NCBI RefSeq assembly: GCF_000420085.1
Contig: NZ_ATUG01000001.1
Location: 1,302,001 to 1,366,000, forward strand
Direction: 5' to 3'
Origin: Desulfospira joergensenii DSM 10085
GTDB lineage: Bacteria; Desulfobacterota; Desulfobacteria; Desulfobacterales; Desulfobacteraceae
DNA length: 64,000 nucleotides
Below the pieces are notes generated by a model. The model ran no database searches and was not told the origin of the DNA. It saw nothing but the letters and a program-made list of their open reading frames with translations. Position numbers and translations under genes: made by a program. How positions within the stretch are numbered: position 1 is the first letter of the stretch; each line of letters starts with the position of its first letter. This document shows, piece by piece, positions 1 to 9,083 of the stretch.

Positions 1-683
1 AACAGATCAAGATCTCAACCCTGATTGTGGACCAGATAAAATCCCACATCGTTGAGGGCAATTTAAAACCCGGAGATCCCCTTCCCTCGGAAAGGGATCT
101 GATGAAGTCCTTTAACGTGAGCCGATCCTCCCTGCGGGAGGCATTAAAGATCCTTGATGCCACCGGATTTGTGGAAATCGCCCAGAGAAAGAGGACCCGG
201 GTCAAATCCATTGTACCGGACAGTTTTGTCGAACCCCTGCGTCCCCTGCTCAAGGAAGATATTGATACGGTGGTGGAAGTCCTTGATGTGAGAAGATGTC
301 TGGAGTCCTGGAATGCCTATAACGCGGCGGAAAGGGCAACCGATGGGGATATCGAAGGGTTGAGGCAGAACCTGAAATCCATGGAAAAAAAGATGGTCCG
401 GGGCCAGAATCTCATCGGGGAGGACTCCGCGTTTCACCTGGCCATCTCAGCCGCCGCCCACAACAAGATCCAGACCCATCTGATGTACTCCATCTATGCC
501 CTTATCCAGGATACCGTGGGCATCTGCTACGAGACCGACGAAAGCCGGGACATATTGGAGGAACATGAAAATATATTCCGGGCCATCACAGACAGGGATC
601 AGAAACAGGCCCGGCGCGAGATGAACCTGCATCTGGATAAGATCCTGTCCCGGACCCACAACTTTTTTGAAGAGAAAAAATAG
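1..683 (+). CDS. FadR-family (GntR) transcriptional regulator, 5'-truncated by window edge
   Basis: DNA-binding repressor/activator of the GntR superfamily, FadR (FCD) subfamily. An N-terminal winged helix (motif NVSRSSLREAL) is followed by an all-helical FCD ligand domain. The family's metal/ligand histidines are visible in FHLAIS, EEHENIF and LHLDKI. A GTG at 27 could be taken as the start, but the frame is open to base 3 and the upstream codons read QIKISTLIV, matching QVKVSTLIV in the paralogue at 1250-1996. The true start therefore lies left of the window and about 25-30 residues are missing. A gap of 26 bases separates it from the RraA-like gene, so the two are probably cotranscribed and the regulator may respond to a small carboxylic acid related to that enzyme (inference). 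Confidence 0.9.
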   Translation, partial: QIKISTLIVDQIKSHIVEGNLKPGDPLPSERDLMKSFNVSRSSLREALKILDATGFVEIAQRKRTRVKSIVPDSFVEPLRPLLKEDIDTVVEVLDVRRCLESWNAYNAAERATDGDIEGLRQNLKSMEKKMVRGQNLIGEDSAFHLAISAAAHNKIQTHLMYSIYALIQDTVGICYETDESRDILEEHENIFRAITDRDQKQARREMNLHLDKILSRTHNFFEEKK

Positions 684-709
684 GGATAGATACCCAACAA
701 GGAGGGGCC

Positions 710-1198
710 ATGAAAACTGCCGATCTCATGGACGATTTCCAGGATCAACTGCAGAGCTGTGAAATCCAGTTCAGAAACTTTGGGGGCCGAAGGGCATTCT
801 GGGGTCCCTGCCGAACCGTCCAATGCCATGGGGATAATGTCCTTTTAAGAAAAACCATTGAAGAACCGGCCCAGGGCCATGTGCTCGTTGTGGACGGAAA
901 CGGATCTCTTTTCTGTGCCCTCATGGGGGATATGATCGCTGCCCTGGGGATGAAAAACAACTGGTCCGGCGTGGTCATCAACGGGGCGGTCCGGGATACC
1001 CGGGACCTTGGGAAAATGGATTTCGGAATCAAGGCCCTGGGAAGCAACCCCAGAAAGAGTCAGAAAAAAGGCCGGGGAAAAATCGATGTCCCCGTCAATT
1101 TCGGCAAGATCACCATTGCACCGGGCAACTGGATCTATTGTGATGAAGACGGCGTGGTTGTGGCTGAAAAAGAACTGCCCGTGAATTTAGCCCTTTAA
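710..1198 (+). CDS. RraA/HMG-aldolase family protein
   Basis: A 162-aa member of the RraA-like fold (regulator of RNase E / 4-hydroxy-4-methyl-2-oxoglutarate aldolase). The aldolase signature D-x20-R-D-x2-D is complete: the Asp of MGDMIAALG is followed after 20 residues by RDTRD in the segment VINGAVRDTRD. This argues for a metal-dependent oxo-acid aldolase or decarboxylase rather than an RNase E inhibitor, though the substrate cannot be read. The start has a clear Shine-Dalgarno (AGGAGG, about 7 bases upstream). The gene lies between two FadR-type regulators, consistent with an organic-acid catabolic function (inference). Confidence 0.85.
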   Translation: MKTADLMDDFQDQLQSCEIQFRNFGGRRAFWGPCRTVQCHGDNVLLRKTIEEPAQGHVLVVDGNGSLFCALMGDMIAALGMKNNWSGVVINGAVRDTRDLGKMDFGIKALGSNPRKSQKKGRGKIDVPVNFGKITIAPGNWIYCDEDGVVVAEKELPVNLAL

Positions 1199-1249
1199 TC
1201 CCAAGCTTTGGCAAATCAAATCGGCTTCCCGTTTTTGTTCCTGAAAGCC

Positions 1250-1996
1250 CTAGCGGGGATGTAAAATTTTTCTATCGTTAAAAAACCGGTGAACCCTTGC
1301 CTGGACCTTGTCCAGATGGGCATTCATCATCCGGCGGGCAAGCTCGGAATTTTTGTCTTTGATGGCTTTGAATATGTTTTGATGCTCCTCCAATATATCC
1401 CGGCTTTCGTCGGTCTCGTAGCAGATGCCCACGGTATCCCGGATAAGGGCATAGATGGAGTACATCAGATGGGTCTGAATTTTATTATGGGAGGCCGAGG
1501 ATATGGCCAGGTGAAAGTCGGCATCCTCGTCCACAAGGCTTTGATTGTCCTTGATCTTCTTTTCCATGGATTCAATATTCCGCCTCAACCCCTCGATATC
1601 TTCCTCGGTGGCCCTTTCCGCCGCATAATAGGCATTCCAGGACTCCAGACATCTTCTGACATCGTGAACCTCAAGAACGGTTTCAAGATTTTCCTTTAAC
1701 AGGGGGCGGATGGGCTCGATAAAGCTGTCCGGTACAATGGATTTGACCCGTGTCCGCTTCCTCTGGGCGATTTCGATGAATCCGGTGGCATCAAGGATCT
1801 TCAACGCCTCCCTCAAAGAAGACCGGCTCACGTTAAAGGACTTCATCAGATCCCTTTCCGAGGGCAGAACATCCCCCGGCTTTAAATTCCCTCCAACGAT
1901 ATGGGATTTGATCTGGTCGACAATCAATGTCGAAACCTTAACCTGTTTTATTGGTTCATAATCTGGCTGCACGCTTTCTTCCTCTTCTCTCCTCAT
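1250..1996 (-). CDS. FadR-family (GntR) transcriptional regulator, paralogue of the gene at 1-683
   Basis: A 248-aa GntR/FadR regulator with a winged helix (NVSRSSLREAL, about residues 50-75) and an FCD domain with conserved His in FHLAIS, EEHQNIF and AHLDKV. It is by eye about three-quarters identical to the regulator at 1-683 but on the opposite strand, so the pair forms a long imperfect inverted repeat around the RraA-like gene. The N-terminal 25 residues are acidic and polar and precede the conserved QVKVSTLIV start of the domain, so translation might begin slightly later than the ATG at 1996. The gene converges on rraA with 51 bases between stops. Confidence 0.9.
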   Translation of the reverse strand: MRREEEESVQPDYEPIKQVKVSTLIVDQIKSHIVGGNLKPGDVLPSERDLMKSFNVSRSSLREALKILDATGFIEIAQRKRTRVKSIVPDSFIEPIRPLLKENLETVLEVHDVRRCLESWNAYYAAERATEEDIEGLRRNIESMEKKIKDNQSLVDEDADFHLAISSASHNKIQTHLMYSIYALIRDTVGICYETDESRDILEEHQNIFKAIKDKNSELARRMMNAHLDKVQARVHRFFNDRKILHPR

Positions 1997-2370
1997 ACTC
2001 GGCCTGGTGAATTCTCCCTGAACCCGACAGGGTCATGGGCATGCCGCCTGTGAAATCCCTTTTCTGCATATCCGGACCCGGAGCGGTCCTCCCAAAGAAA
2101 AAACCGGCTCCGCTACCGCTGAATCACTATTTTTTTCACCTTTATCAGATACCGGTGAAATCAGCCCCCCTAATTCACCGTTTTAACACAAATATAACAT
2201 TTTCCTTTTACAATCTTGGGCAGATATAATCAAGCCTGTATCCCCTTAAAATGAGAATATTATTAAAGAAATCTCAGTTTTTCCATCTTTTGAGGCGGAT
2301 TTGTCCGATATCGTCCCCATGAAAGCCAGATCCGGGAAGCGACAGCAGCGAAAAGACCAGGGGCGGCGAT
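1997..2370. other. Intergenic region upstream of the second FadR-type gene
   Basis: 374 bases without a convincing gene. It is upstream of the minus-strand FadR-type gene and downstream of the CHASE2 cyclase gene, so it should hold the regulator's promoter. The middle (about 2150-2280) is clearly AT-richer than the flanks. I see no promoter pair or palindrome good enough to assign. A 64-codon plus-strand open frame at 2035-2229 has no recognisable protein features. Confidence 0.5.
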
Positions 2371-4401
2371 CTATTCAATTACCTCTGACAGGCCAGGTTC
2401 GTATATCCGGACCGATTCTTTCCGCCCCTTTACCCTGACCCGGTCAACATACCGGAAGGAGAACCGGCCGGACAGCTTTTGGGTTACACTCTCCGAGACC
2501 AGTATGGTTGTTCCGTATTCCTTGTTGATTCCCTCCAGACGGGAGGCCAGGTTGACGTTGTCCCCCATGACCGTATAGTCGAACCGGTCCCTGGAACCGA
2601 AATTCCCCACACTTACCGGTCCGGTATTGATGCCGATCCCAATGGAGATGTCAGGGATACCCAGATCCTTGAGATCCCGGTTGATTTCCCGGAGATGCTC
2701 CTGCATCAAAAGGGCCGTGTGAACGGCCCCGGCAGAATGGTCCGGATCCTCACCCGGAGCTCCCCAGAAGGCCATGATGGCATCGCCGATAAATTTATCC
2801 ACGGTTCCTTTGTTGGCCATGATGATCCGGCTCATCCGGGTCAGGTAGAGGTTCATGAATGTTCCGAGGACCTGGGGATCCATTTTCTCGGCCATACCGG
2901 TAAACCCCCGGATATCGGAGAACAATACGGTCAGCTCCTTGAGTTCACCGCTCAGGGAAAGCCGGTCCGGATTTTTCAACAGGCCTTTTACCACCCCCGG
3001 GGCCACATAATGGGAAAAGGCCCTCTGAATATACTGTTTGGCCCTTCCTTCCCTGACGTAGTTTAAAATGGAAACCGTGAACAGAATCACCAGGAAGATG
3101 AGAAAGGGAAAACTCATCCCGACCTGGTCGTTTTCAAGAAAATAATAATAATAATTCCCCGTAAACATGGAGATAAAGAAAACAAGTGCCCCCAGCCCGC
3201 TCAGCAGGGGAGTTGAAAAACAGAGCACCAGGTTCAGCAGAATGCCGCCCACCAGGATCAGGGTATAGGTCATGGCAATTTCGGTAAAGACATCATACTC
3301 AAAGGGATCCCCTTTTAACAGATTGTCAATGACGGTGGCATTGATCTCCACCCCGGGGATTGAACTGGAAAAGGGGGTGGCCTTGAGATCAAACAGTCCG
3401 GTGGCCGAAGAGCCCACCAGGACGAATTTATCCTTCAGTCCGGGGTGGATTTTTCCATCCAAAAGGTCCCAGGCCGGGATATACTCAAAGGTATTCACCG
3501 GCCCCCGGTGGTTGACCAGGACCTGGCCGCTGTTGCCGGTGGGAATAAAGGTGTTGCCCGCCCCCACCCCGAGGACCGGGGTCATGGATGTTTTTATGCG
3601 GCTGTCCGTATGGATGACGAGCTCTGAATTCCCGGTTCCCAGACGCCAGGTTTCCAGGGCCAGGGAAGGATAGGGGATGCCGTCCATCTTCATGAGCAAA
3701 GGAACCTTACGGACCGTTCCTGAATCGTCCGGAAGTACGTTGAGAAAGCCTTCTGTCTCCGCCGTGGCCAGGGCCTCTACGTTGACCAGGGCGCGGTAGG
3801 CCGGAATCAGGGCAAGCCTTTCAAATGAGGCACTTTCAGGAACCAGCCGGATCCGGGCCGAAGGAAACGGGACCTGGGAAACAGCCTTGAGATTGTCCTC
3901 CCTGAGCTGAAAGGCGTACCCCAGAACCACCCTGCCCCGGGACAGGGCATCCCCGAAGATAAGATCATGATCCAGGCCCGGATTTTCAAGGATCTGATTA
4001 AAAATCTTATTGGACAGATAGGGCCGTAATACAGGCTTCAGATCGAGAAGCTGACGTGAAGGCGATGTCCGGTCCGGTTCGGGAAAAACCATATCAAATC
4101 CAACCACCCTGGCCCCGCTGTCCTGGATGGACCGGATCAGATCCGCCATGATATCCCTGGGCCAGGGCCACTGGCCCGCCATTTTCAGACTTTTTTCGTC
4201 AATATCCACGATGATCACCTGGCCGGAGTGGGGAACAGGGCCCCGTATGCGGAACATGACATCCATGATCTTATTGTCCAGACCGGAAAGAAAAACCGGT
4301 TTTTGGCTGCCCAGAAGATAAAATACCAGGGCAAAGCCCAGGATCAGGATGCATCCTGCCGCAAAGGGAAGGGATAAAAGTCTGTTTTTTCGGATTTTCA
4401 T
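2371..4401 (-). CDS. CHASE2-domain class III adenylate cyclase
   Basis: A 676-aa membrane-bound cyclase making cAMP from ATP. An N-terminal transmembrane helix (about 10-32) is followed by a large extracytoplasmic CHASE2 sensor (about 35-345, starting near the VDIDEKSL segment), three transmembrane helices (about 350-450) and a C-terminal class III catalytic domain (about 475-670). Metal-binding Asp are in VLFSDIRGF and DKFIGDAIM. The base-selecting pair is Lys in VDKFIGD and Thr in DYTVMGD, the usual bacterial adenylate cyclase combination. It is last in a minus-strand operon, 24 bases after the FecR-domain gene, suggesting that it converts a periplasmic or surface signal handled by its partners into cAMP (inference). 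Confidence 0.92.
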   Translation of the reverse strand: MKIRKNRLLSLPFAAGCILILGFALVFYLLGSQKPVFLSGLDNKIMDVMFRIRGPVPHSGQVIIVDIDEKSLKMAGQWPWPRDIMADLIRSIQDSGARVVGFDMVFPEPDRTSPSRQLLDLKPVLRPYLSNKIFNQILENPGLDHDLIFGDALSRGRVVLGYAFQLREDNLKAVSQVPFPSARIRLVPESASFERLALIPAYRALVNVEALATAETEGFLNVLPDDSGTVRKVPLLMKMDGIPYPSLALETWRLGTGNSELVIHTDSRIKTSMTPVLGVGAGNTFIPTGNSGQVLVNHRGPVNTFEYIPAWDLLDGKIHPGLKDKFVLVGSSATGLFDLKATPFSSSIPGVEINATVIDNLLKGDPFEYDVFTEIAMTYTLILVGGILLNLVLCFSTPLLSGLGALVFFISMFTGNYYYYFLENDQVGMSFPFLIFLVILFTVSILNYVREGRAKQYIQRAFSHYVAPGVVKGLLKNPDRLSLSGELKELTVLFSDIRGFTGMAEKMDPQVLGTFMNLYLTRMSRIIMANKGTVDKFIGDAIMAFWGAPGEDPDHSAGAVHTALLMQEHLREINRDLKDLGIPDISIGIGINTGPVSVGNFGSRDRFDYTVMGDNVNLASRLEGINKEYGTTILVSESVTQKLSGRFSFRYVDRVRVKGRKESVRIYEPGLSEVIE

Positions 4402-4425
4402 GGTTTGAATTGAATCACAGTCGGA

Positions 4426-6504
4426 TTATTGATTCCCGGCGAAAATTCCCTGATAGCTGTACCCGTCAGGCATATCCGCAGCGAAATTTCCCCCGATGGC
4501 CTGGGCGTCGCTTCCGAAAAAGGCGCCCCTCACCCTGGAGGATCCTGCTGTACTGACGGTTCCCTTGAACCCGCTTCCATCGGAGAACACATCCCCCGGG
4601 ATGCTTTCAACAGCAAGATTTTTCTGGTCAAATTTGATAAACCCTGAAACCGGGTTACTCACACTGGTATCAAACTTGATGGTCAATTGGGTCTTGCCGT
4701 TGGTCAGCTGGCTCATCTGTGAGGATGAGTTGAACCGGACTCCCCGGGCTTTTCCCGTATACACCCCATCCGGGGTGGTGGAATCCGCGATGAGCTGGCT
4801 CACCTTTGAGACCGGGGTCTGTTCCCCGGCAATCCAGAAGGCTCCGGGCACATGGACATGGTAATCTTCATTGCTTCCCGGTTCTTCATAGGCAATCTCC
4901 CAATATCCCCAGGTGGTGTACTGGGACAGGGGAGCTTCAGCAGAGGAAACCATGAAGTTTCCGTGGGGCTTCAGTCCGGCAGTGGAGGCAGAGATGGATA
5001 GCGACCCTCCTATAACCGCGGCCATCTTGTCGTCGGAGATATAAACCGACTTGGTTTTGTCTCCTCCCAGACTGATATTGTCCATGTCGTTGGAGGGATT
5101 AAACCAGTCCTCACCGGCCATGGATCCGATAAGGGTTCCGGAGACCCTGTCAATGGTAATTTGAAAATCTGTTGCATCTGAATTCATGAAGGCGGTTCTC
5201 CCGGTATTCGGATCTGCCATGTCCTCTCCCACGCCCAGGAAAAAACCGTTTAAGGTGATCGTATCCGGAAGGCCGGGCCCCTCTGCTTTATCATAGACAA
5301 CGGCAGCCAGGGTATCGGACCAGAAACGCTGTTTGGACGGGTCAGACTGGTCCTGGACGTTGATGTCATATCCTTCCAGAACCATCTGTATTGTTCCGTA
5401 ATCCAACCCCTCTGCACTGCCCGTGCCTGACCCGGTCATGGCCTCCACCGTCCCCATGTCTTCCCAGACACCCGACCCCATGATACGGGAAATGGTGATC
5501 TTTCCGTCCTTTGAGATTTCTCCAATGGCAAATCCCTGGGAAGATCCATAACCGAGATCCGGGTCGTTTTCAATGATCATGACCCTCCGGTTCTCCCAGT
5601 TGATATAGACAGCAATCGTTTCATCGATGATCTCCCCGATATTGCTTGTCAGCTTCCCCTTATATATCCATATTCCCGATGCAGGCAGGGTGTCGGTCGT
5701 CAGGTCTATGTCTGTGGGAATGGGAGATTCAAGGGGATCCGGGCTGTCCGGAACAGAGGAGAGGAGGCCGGACTCCCCGGATTCCCCTTCATCGGCAGCC
5801 AGGGACTCTCCTTCCCCTTCTGATCCGGGGCTTTGTTCCCCCTCCTCACCGGTATCCAGCAAGGCCAGGTCTCCTTCGATTTCCTGGAGGCTCTCTTCAT
5901 TAAATTTCTCAGGGGTTTCCGGAGCCTGCTGCGGATCTTCCACACGGGTGCCGAATCCCGGGATGTCGATATTCACCCGGCCCTGGCCGTTGGACACAAA
6001 GATTCCCCTCCCGCCCTGGAAGACCACGGACAGGGAATTTCCCCGGACCAGCCCCGCATACATGGACCCTCGGATGCCGATGGTTGCCGCCGGGGTTTGG
6101 GTGGTAAAATTTTCCGGAGCCTCCCGGGTGATGGCCCCGCCCATGATCCTGAAACTGCCGGCCTTTACCCGGGTATGCATGGCGGAATCCCGGGATCCGC
6201 TCTTCCAGAGATACTCCTGGATGACCATCTCCGAGTTCCGGCCCAGGGTGATCAGGGTATTGTCTTTGAACATCAATTGGAGTCGGGCCCGGCCCGTCTG
6301 AATGATGTCCCGGACAAAGACCGGAGACTTGAGGGAAAGGGGGCGCGGAGCAGATCCGGGCAGGGCTGCCGTTGCTTTTCCCCGAAGGGCCACGACACTG
6401 CCCGCGATATCCTCCGGCAGGCTCTTCCCCAGAACCTGGCTATACATCAGAATCAGACCCCCAAGGATCAGTCCCCCTGCCATATAGGAAAATCTGAGTT
6501 TCAT
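4426..6504 (-). CDS. FecR-domain surface/periplasmic protein
   Basis: A protein of about 692 aa with an N-terminal signal/transmembrane segment (about 8-25) and a FecR domain (about 33-165; motifs FKDNTLITLGRNSEM and TPAATIGIRGSMYAG). An acidic low-complexity linker rich in Glu, Gly and Ser (about 215-260) follows, then a long beta-rich C-terminal region with repeated G-F-L-G and S-G-T-L-I-G type segments. I chose the ATG at 6504 over an upstream in-frame start at 6564 because it follows the preceding gene's stop by 10 bases, has a G-rich ribosome site, and puts the signal segment at the N-terminus. FecR domains paired with CHASE2 cyclases and TPR proteins are a recurring deltaproteobacterial arrangement; the ligand is unknown. 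Confidence 0.85.
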   Translation of the reverse strand: MKLRFSYMAGGLILGGLILMYSQVLGKSLPEDIAGSVVALRGKATAALPGSAPRPLSLKSPVFVRDIIQTGRARLQLMFKDNTLITLGRNSEMVIQEYLWKSGSRDSAMHTRVKAGSFRIMGGAITREAPENFTTQTPAATIGIRGSMYAGLVRGNSLSVVFQGGRGIFVSNGQGRVNIDIPGFGTRVEDPQQAPETPEKFNEESLQEIEGDLALLDTGEEGEQSPGSEGEGESLAADEGESGESGLLSSVPDSPDPLESPIPTDIDLTTDTLPASGIWIYKGKLTSNIGEIIDETIAVYINWENRRVMIIENDPDLGYGSSQGFAIGEISKDGKITISRIMGSGVWEDMGTVEAMTGSGTGSAEGLDYGTIQMVLEGYDINVQDQSDPSKQRFWSDTLAAVVYDKAEGPGLPDTITLNGFFLGVGEDMADPNTGRTAFMNSDATDFQITIDRVSGTLIGSMAGEDWFNPSNDMDNISLGGDKTKSVYISDDKMAAVIGGSLSISASTAGLKPHGNFMVSSAEAPLSQYTTWGYWEIAYEEPGSNEDYHVHVPGAFWIAGEQTPVSKVSQLIADSTTPDGVYTGKARGVRFNSSSQMSQLTNGKTQLTIKFDTSVSNPVSGFIKFDQKNLAVESIPGDVFSDGSGFKGTVSTAGSSRVRGAFFGSDAQAIGGNFAADMPDGYSYQGIFAGNQ

Positions 6505-6514
6505 ATGCCCCCCA

Positions 6515-7873
6515 TCAGAACCGGTACTCCATAAAAGAGTAAATATTGTTTTTCTCATAGTCATACAGATCCAGGTTGGAGTCTGCCTTGGTGTATCGAT
6601 ATCCCAATGTCAGATTCATACTGCGGGACATGTCCCGGGATTGCCATAGACTCTTTCTGATTCCCAGGCCGAGATAATGGGTATTGTCAACCCGGGCATG
6701 GGTAAAAAAAATAGATTCTTCTTCATAGTCGGTATGTTCGAAATCATAGGACCCGAAGAGAGTCAATCCCGCCCGGATTTCCCGGCTGACCCCCAGCTCA
6801 AAACGCCACCGGTCATAGGAGTATTCATCATCTGCCGCACTTTCATGTTCAAATCCCAGGGAGGGGCTCCACCAGAATCCCCTGAACCGGAAGGCTGAGC
6901 CAAGGGTCAGGTCCAGGTGGTCTGAGTTCCTGCCGGCATTCCGCTCAAAGGCCCTGCTCTGATATGCAATGCCGGGCATGAGAACCATTGAAGGGGAAAC
7001 CGTGAATTGGTAATAGGCCCTGGCGCCCAGGGCGCTGGAGTACTTGGACCGGTCCAGATCCAGGTACTCGGCCGTTACCATGAAACCGGCCACTCCCTTT
7101 TCCTTTAAGACTTCAGGTCCGGTTTCAATGTCCAGGTAAAGGGTGTTCAGGCCCTTTTGCTCATGAAAAAGGGCCGAGTAAGCGTTTCCCCGGGTCTGCC
7201 AGGCTAACCTGGAATAGGGAAAGGAATAGGTATGGTTGAGTCCGGCCCGGGCCGAATAGATCATATCCTCTTTTTCCCCGGCCGCCACACCGTCCAGGGA
7301 GATCTCCGTGCCAAAGATTCTGATGGTTTCATAGGAAGGGCTTGACCATACATTGTCGTTCCAGTCAAATCCCAGGGCCAGGGAACCGGTGAAGAAATGG
7401 CGTTTTTCCGTACGGTCAATATAGGCCAGAAATCTTTCAATGTTTTCCTTCACCGCCCAGGGCGGATCCGCAAGCAATACCTCCCGGCAGTATCTCCGGG
7501 CCATGTCGTTCAGGCCCAGACGCTGGTAGGCCCTGGCCATTTCCAGCTTGATCCTGGGATCCCGGGGCCGAAGCATCATGGCCCGGTCAAAGACCATGAC
7601 CGCCATTTCGTAGTGGCCTGCCTCAAAAGCGGCCCGGCCCAGATAGAAGTTGACCAGAAAATTGCCCGGTTCCGCTTCAAAAGCCCGTAAAAGAAGATCA
7701 TAGGCCCGGTCATATTCTCTGGCCCGGAATGCGTCCAGCCCCGGGACCAGATCCGGGGAAAGGTTCAGGATCGGGGATAATTGAGGTTCGGACGAATTCG
7801 CCGGTGCAGGCCCCGGATACAGGACTCCCCCAAAAAAGAGAGACCACAGGAGACAGATTCCGATTTTCTTCAT
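6515..7873 (-). CDS. TPR protein with C-terminal outer-membrane beta-barrel (Slam-like architecture)
   Basis: A 452-aa exported protein: signal peptide (about 1-25), two to three TPR repeats (about 45-150, e.g. FLVNFYLGRAAFEAGHYEMA), then a barrel-like region of alternating aromatic and polar strands to the C-terminal Phe (ending SFMEYRF, a typical outer-membrane assembly signal). TPR plus barrel is the layout of Slam-type surface lipoprotein translocators; function here is inferred only from architecture. It is first in the operon with the FecR-domain protein and the CHASE2 cyclase and could display or export the FecR protein. A sigma70-like promoter lies upstream. Confidence 0.8.
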   Translation of the reverse strand: MKKIGICLLWSLFFGGVLYPGPAPANSSEPQLSPILNLSPDLVPGLDAFRAREYDRAYDLLLRAFEAEPGNFLVNFYLGRAAFEAGHYEMAVMVFDRAMMLRPRDPRIKLEMARAYQRLGLNDMARRYCREVLLADPPWAVKENIERFLAYIDRTEKRHFFTGSLALGFDWNDNVWSSPSYETIRIFGTEISLDGVAAGEKEDMIYSARAGLNHTYSFPYSRLAWQTRGNAYSALFHEQKGLNTLYLDIETGPEVLKEKGVAGFMVTAEYLDLDRSKYSSALGARAYYQFTVSPSMVLMPGIAYQSRAFERNAGRNSDHLDLTLGSAFRFRGFWWSPSLGFEHESAADDEYSYDRWRFELGVSREIRAGLTLFGSYDFEHTDYEEESIFFTHARVDNTHYLGLGIRKSLWQSRDMSRSMNLTLGYRYTKADSNLDLYDYEKNNIYSFMEYRF

Positions 7874-7920
7874 GATCGATCCTGATACCTAAACTGATTC
7901 GCGAAATGTAAATTTAAATG

Positions 7921-7951
7921 AGTTTAGCACATGGGGACGGCAGGGTGTCAA
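7921..7951 (-). promoter_or_regulatory. Putative sigma70-type promoter for the TPR-FecR-CHASE2 operon
   Basis: On the minus strand a perfect TTGACA (-35, 7946-7951) is followed after 19 bases by TAAACT (-10, 7921-7926), preceded by TGC as an extended -10. It sits about 48 bases upstream of the TPR gene start. The spacing is longer than ideal, so it is moderately supported. Confidence 0.45.
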
Positions 7952-8002
7952 GGAAAAGAGGGAAAACCGGAAAAATCAAACCCATGGAGATGCCCCGGGG
8001 GA

Positions 8003-9058
8003 TCAGGAAACCTCTATTTCGTCAAGGGCCAGATCCCTGTTTGTCTCTATGGAAAAGGAAATTTGGGGAAATGTTTTCTTCAGTTTTTCAAGGGTTTGAT
8101 TCTTGTCCCCCCTGAGTCTGGATTCCGACCTGGGGTGGACCCTAAGGACCATGGCCCCCCTGTCCGGCCTGACATCCCGGATCCGGGAGACGGCCCTGTC
8201 AAAGAATAACGATGACAGGACCAGGTGGCCGAATGCCGGATGCCAGGGTCCTGCCAGGACCTGGGTTTTATCCTCCATCATCTCCGAGGCCTGGAGTCCC
8301 ATGCGGATCACCTCAACCCCGGCCCGGGTAAATATCTGATGGAGTTGCTTTGCCTGGTCAACGGCCCGTTCCAGGGTCAGGGGAACATATGTTCCTGCGG
8401 CATGCCATTTTGCCACCCGGCTTCCCTTCAACACCAGAAGGGGATAAATCCTGGCCGTTTGGGGCTGAAAAGAGGCCAGTTCCCGGATTCCCCGGATCAC
8501 TCCCTCTCCGGTTTCTCCCGGGAGGCCGATCATGACCTGGACCCCGGTCGGAATGGCGTAGGCCTTGAGAAGATCCAGGGCCTGCCGGGTATGATCGCTG
8601 GTGTGGCCCCGCCCGACCCGGGAAAGCACGGCATCATCCATGGACTGTACCCCCAGTTCAATCATAGAGACCCCGTGGGAGGCAATGATATCCAGGTTCC
8701 GGCGGGTAATGGTATCGGGCCGGGTGGAACACCGGATCCCCTGAATTCTCCCCTCCGAGATATAGGGCCTGACCCTCTCCAGGAACCAAAGAATCTCCCG
8801 GGGGGAAAGCCCCAGAAAATTTCCCCCGAAAAAGGCCAGTTCCACCCGGGAGCGGCTCCCTTTATATGCCAGGTACTCACGGATAATACGATCCATCTCC
8901 CCTGAATCGGGAAGATTTTTTCCCTGTCCCGTGATCATGGATTGGTTGCAGAAGGCGCAACAATGGGGGCATCCTGAATGGGGGATGAAAATGGGAATTA
9001 TCAAAGGAGGTTTTTTTTCGTTCATAACGGCATTGGAAGCCTGAACCGAAAGAACCAT
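8003..9058 (-). CDS. Radical SAM protein, Elp3-like subfamily
   Basis: A 351-aa radical SAM enzyme. The 4Fe-4S/SAM motif CxxxCxxC is CPHCCAFC near residue 30, followed by the family's GGNFLGL and the helix-rich barrel motifs RPDTITRRNLD and ELGVQSMDDAVL. The latter is characteristic of the Elp3-like (COG1243-type) group acting on RNA or unknown substrates. There is no acetyltransferase domain, unlike true Elp3. The start is supported by a GGAGG about 10 bases upstream. It follows the PHP-RNase III gene by 25 bases on the same strand, so a link to RNA metabolism is plausible but inferred. Confidence 0.85.
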   Translation of the reverse strand: MVLSVQASNAVMNEKKPPLIIPIFIPHSGCPHCCAFCNQSMITGQGKNLPDSGEMDRIIREYLAYKGSRSRVELAFFGGNFLGLSPREILWFLERVRPYISEGRIQGIRCSTRPDTITRRNLDIIASHGVSMIELGVQSMDDAVLSRVGRGHTSDHTRQALDLLKAYAIPTGVQVMIGLPGETGEGVIRGIRELASFQPQTARIYPLLVLKGSRVAKWHAAGTYVPLTLERAVDQAKQLHQIFTRAGVEVIRMGLQASEMMEDKTQVLAGPWHPAFGHLVLSSLFFDRAVSRIRDVRPDRGAMVLRVHPRSESRLRGDKNQTLEKLKKTFPQISFSIETNRDLALDEIEVS

Positions 9059-9083
9059 TGGAACCGCCCCTCCGTTCCCGGTC

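Noticed and set aside
2035..2229. 64-codon plus-strand open frame
   Set aside because: Proline- and Phe-rich without pattern, no ribosome site, lies in the promoter region of the FadR-type gene.
6505..6564. Longer N-terminus for the FecR-domain protein
   Set aside because: It would overlap the preceding gene by 50 bases and bury the signal segment 20 residues inside the protein.
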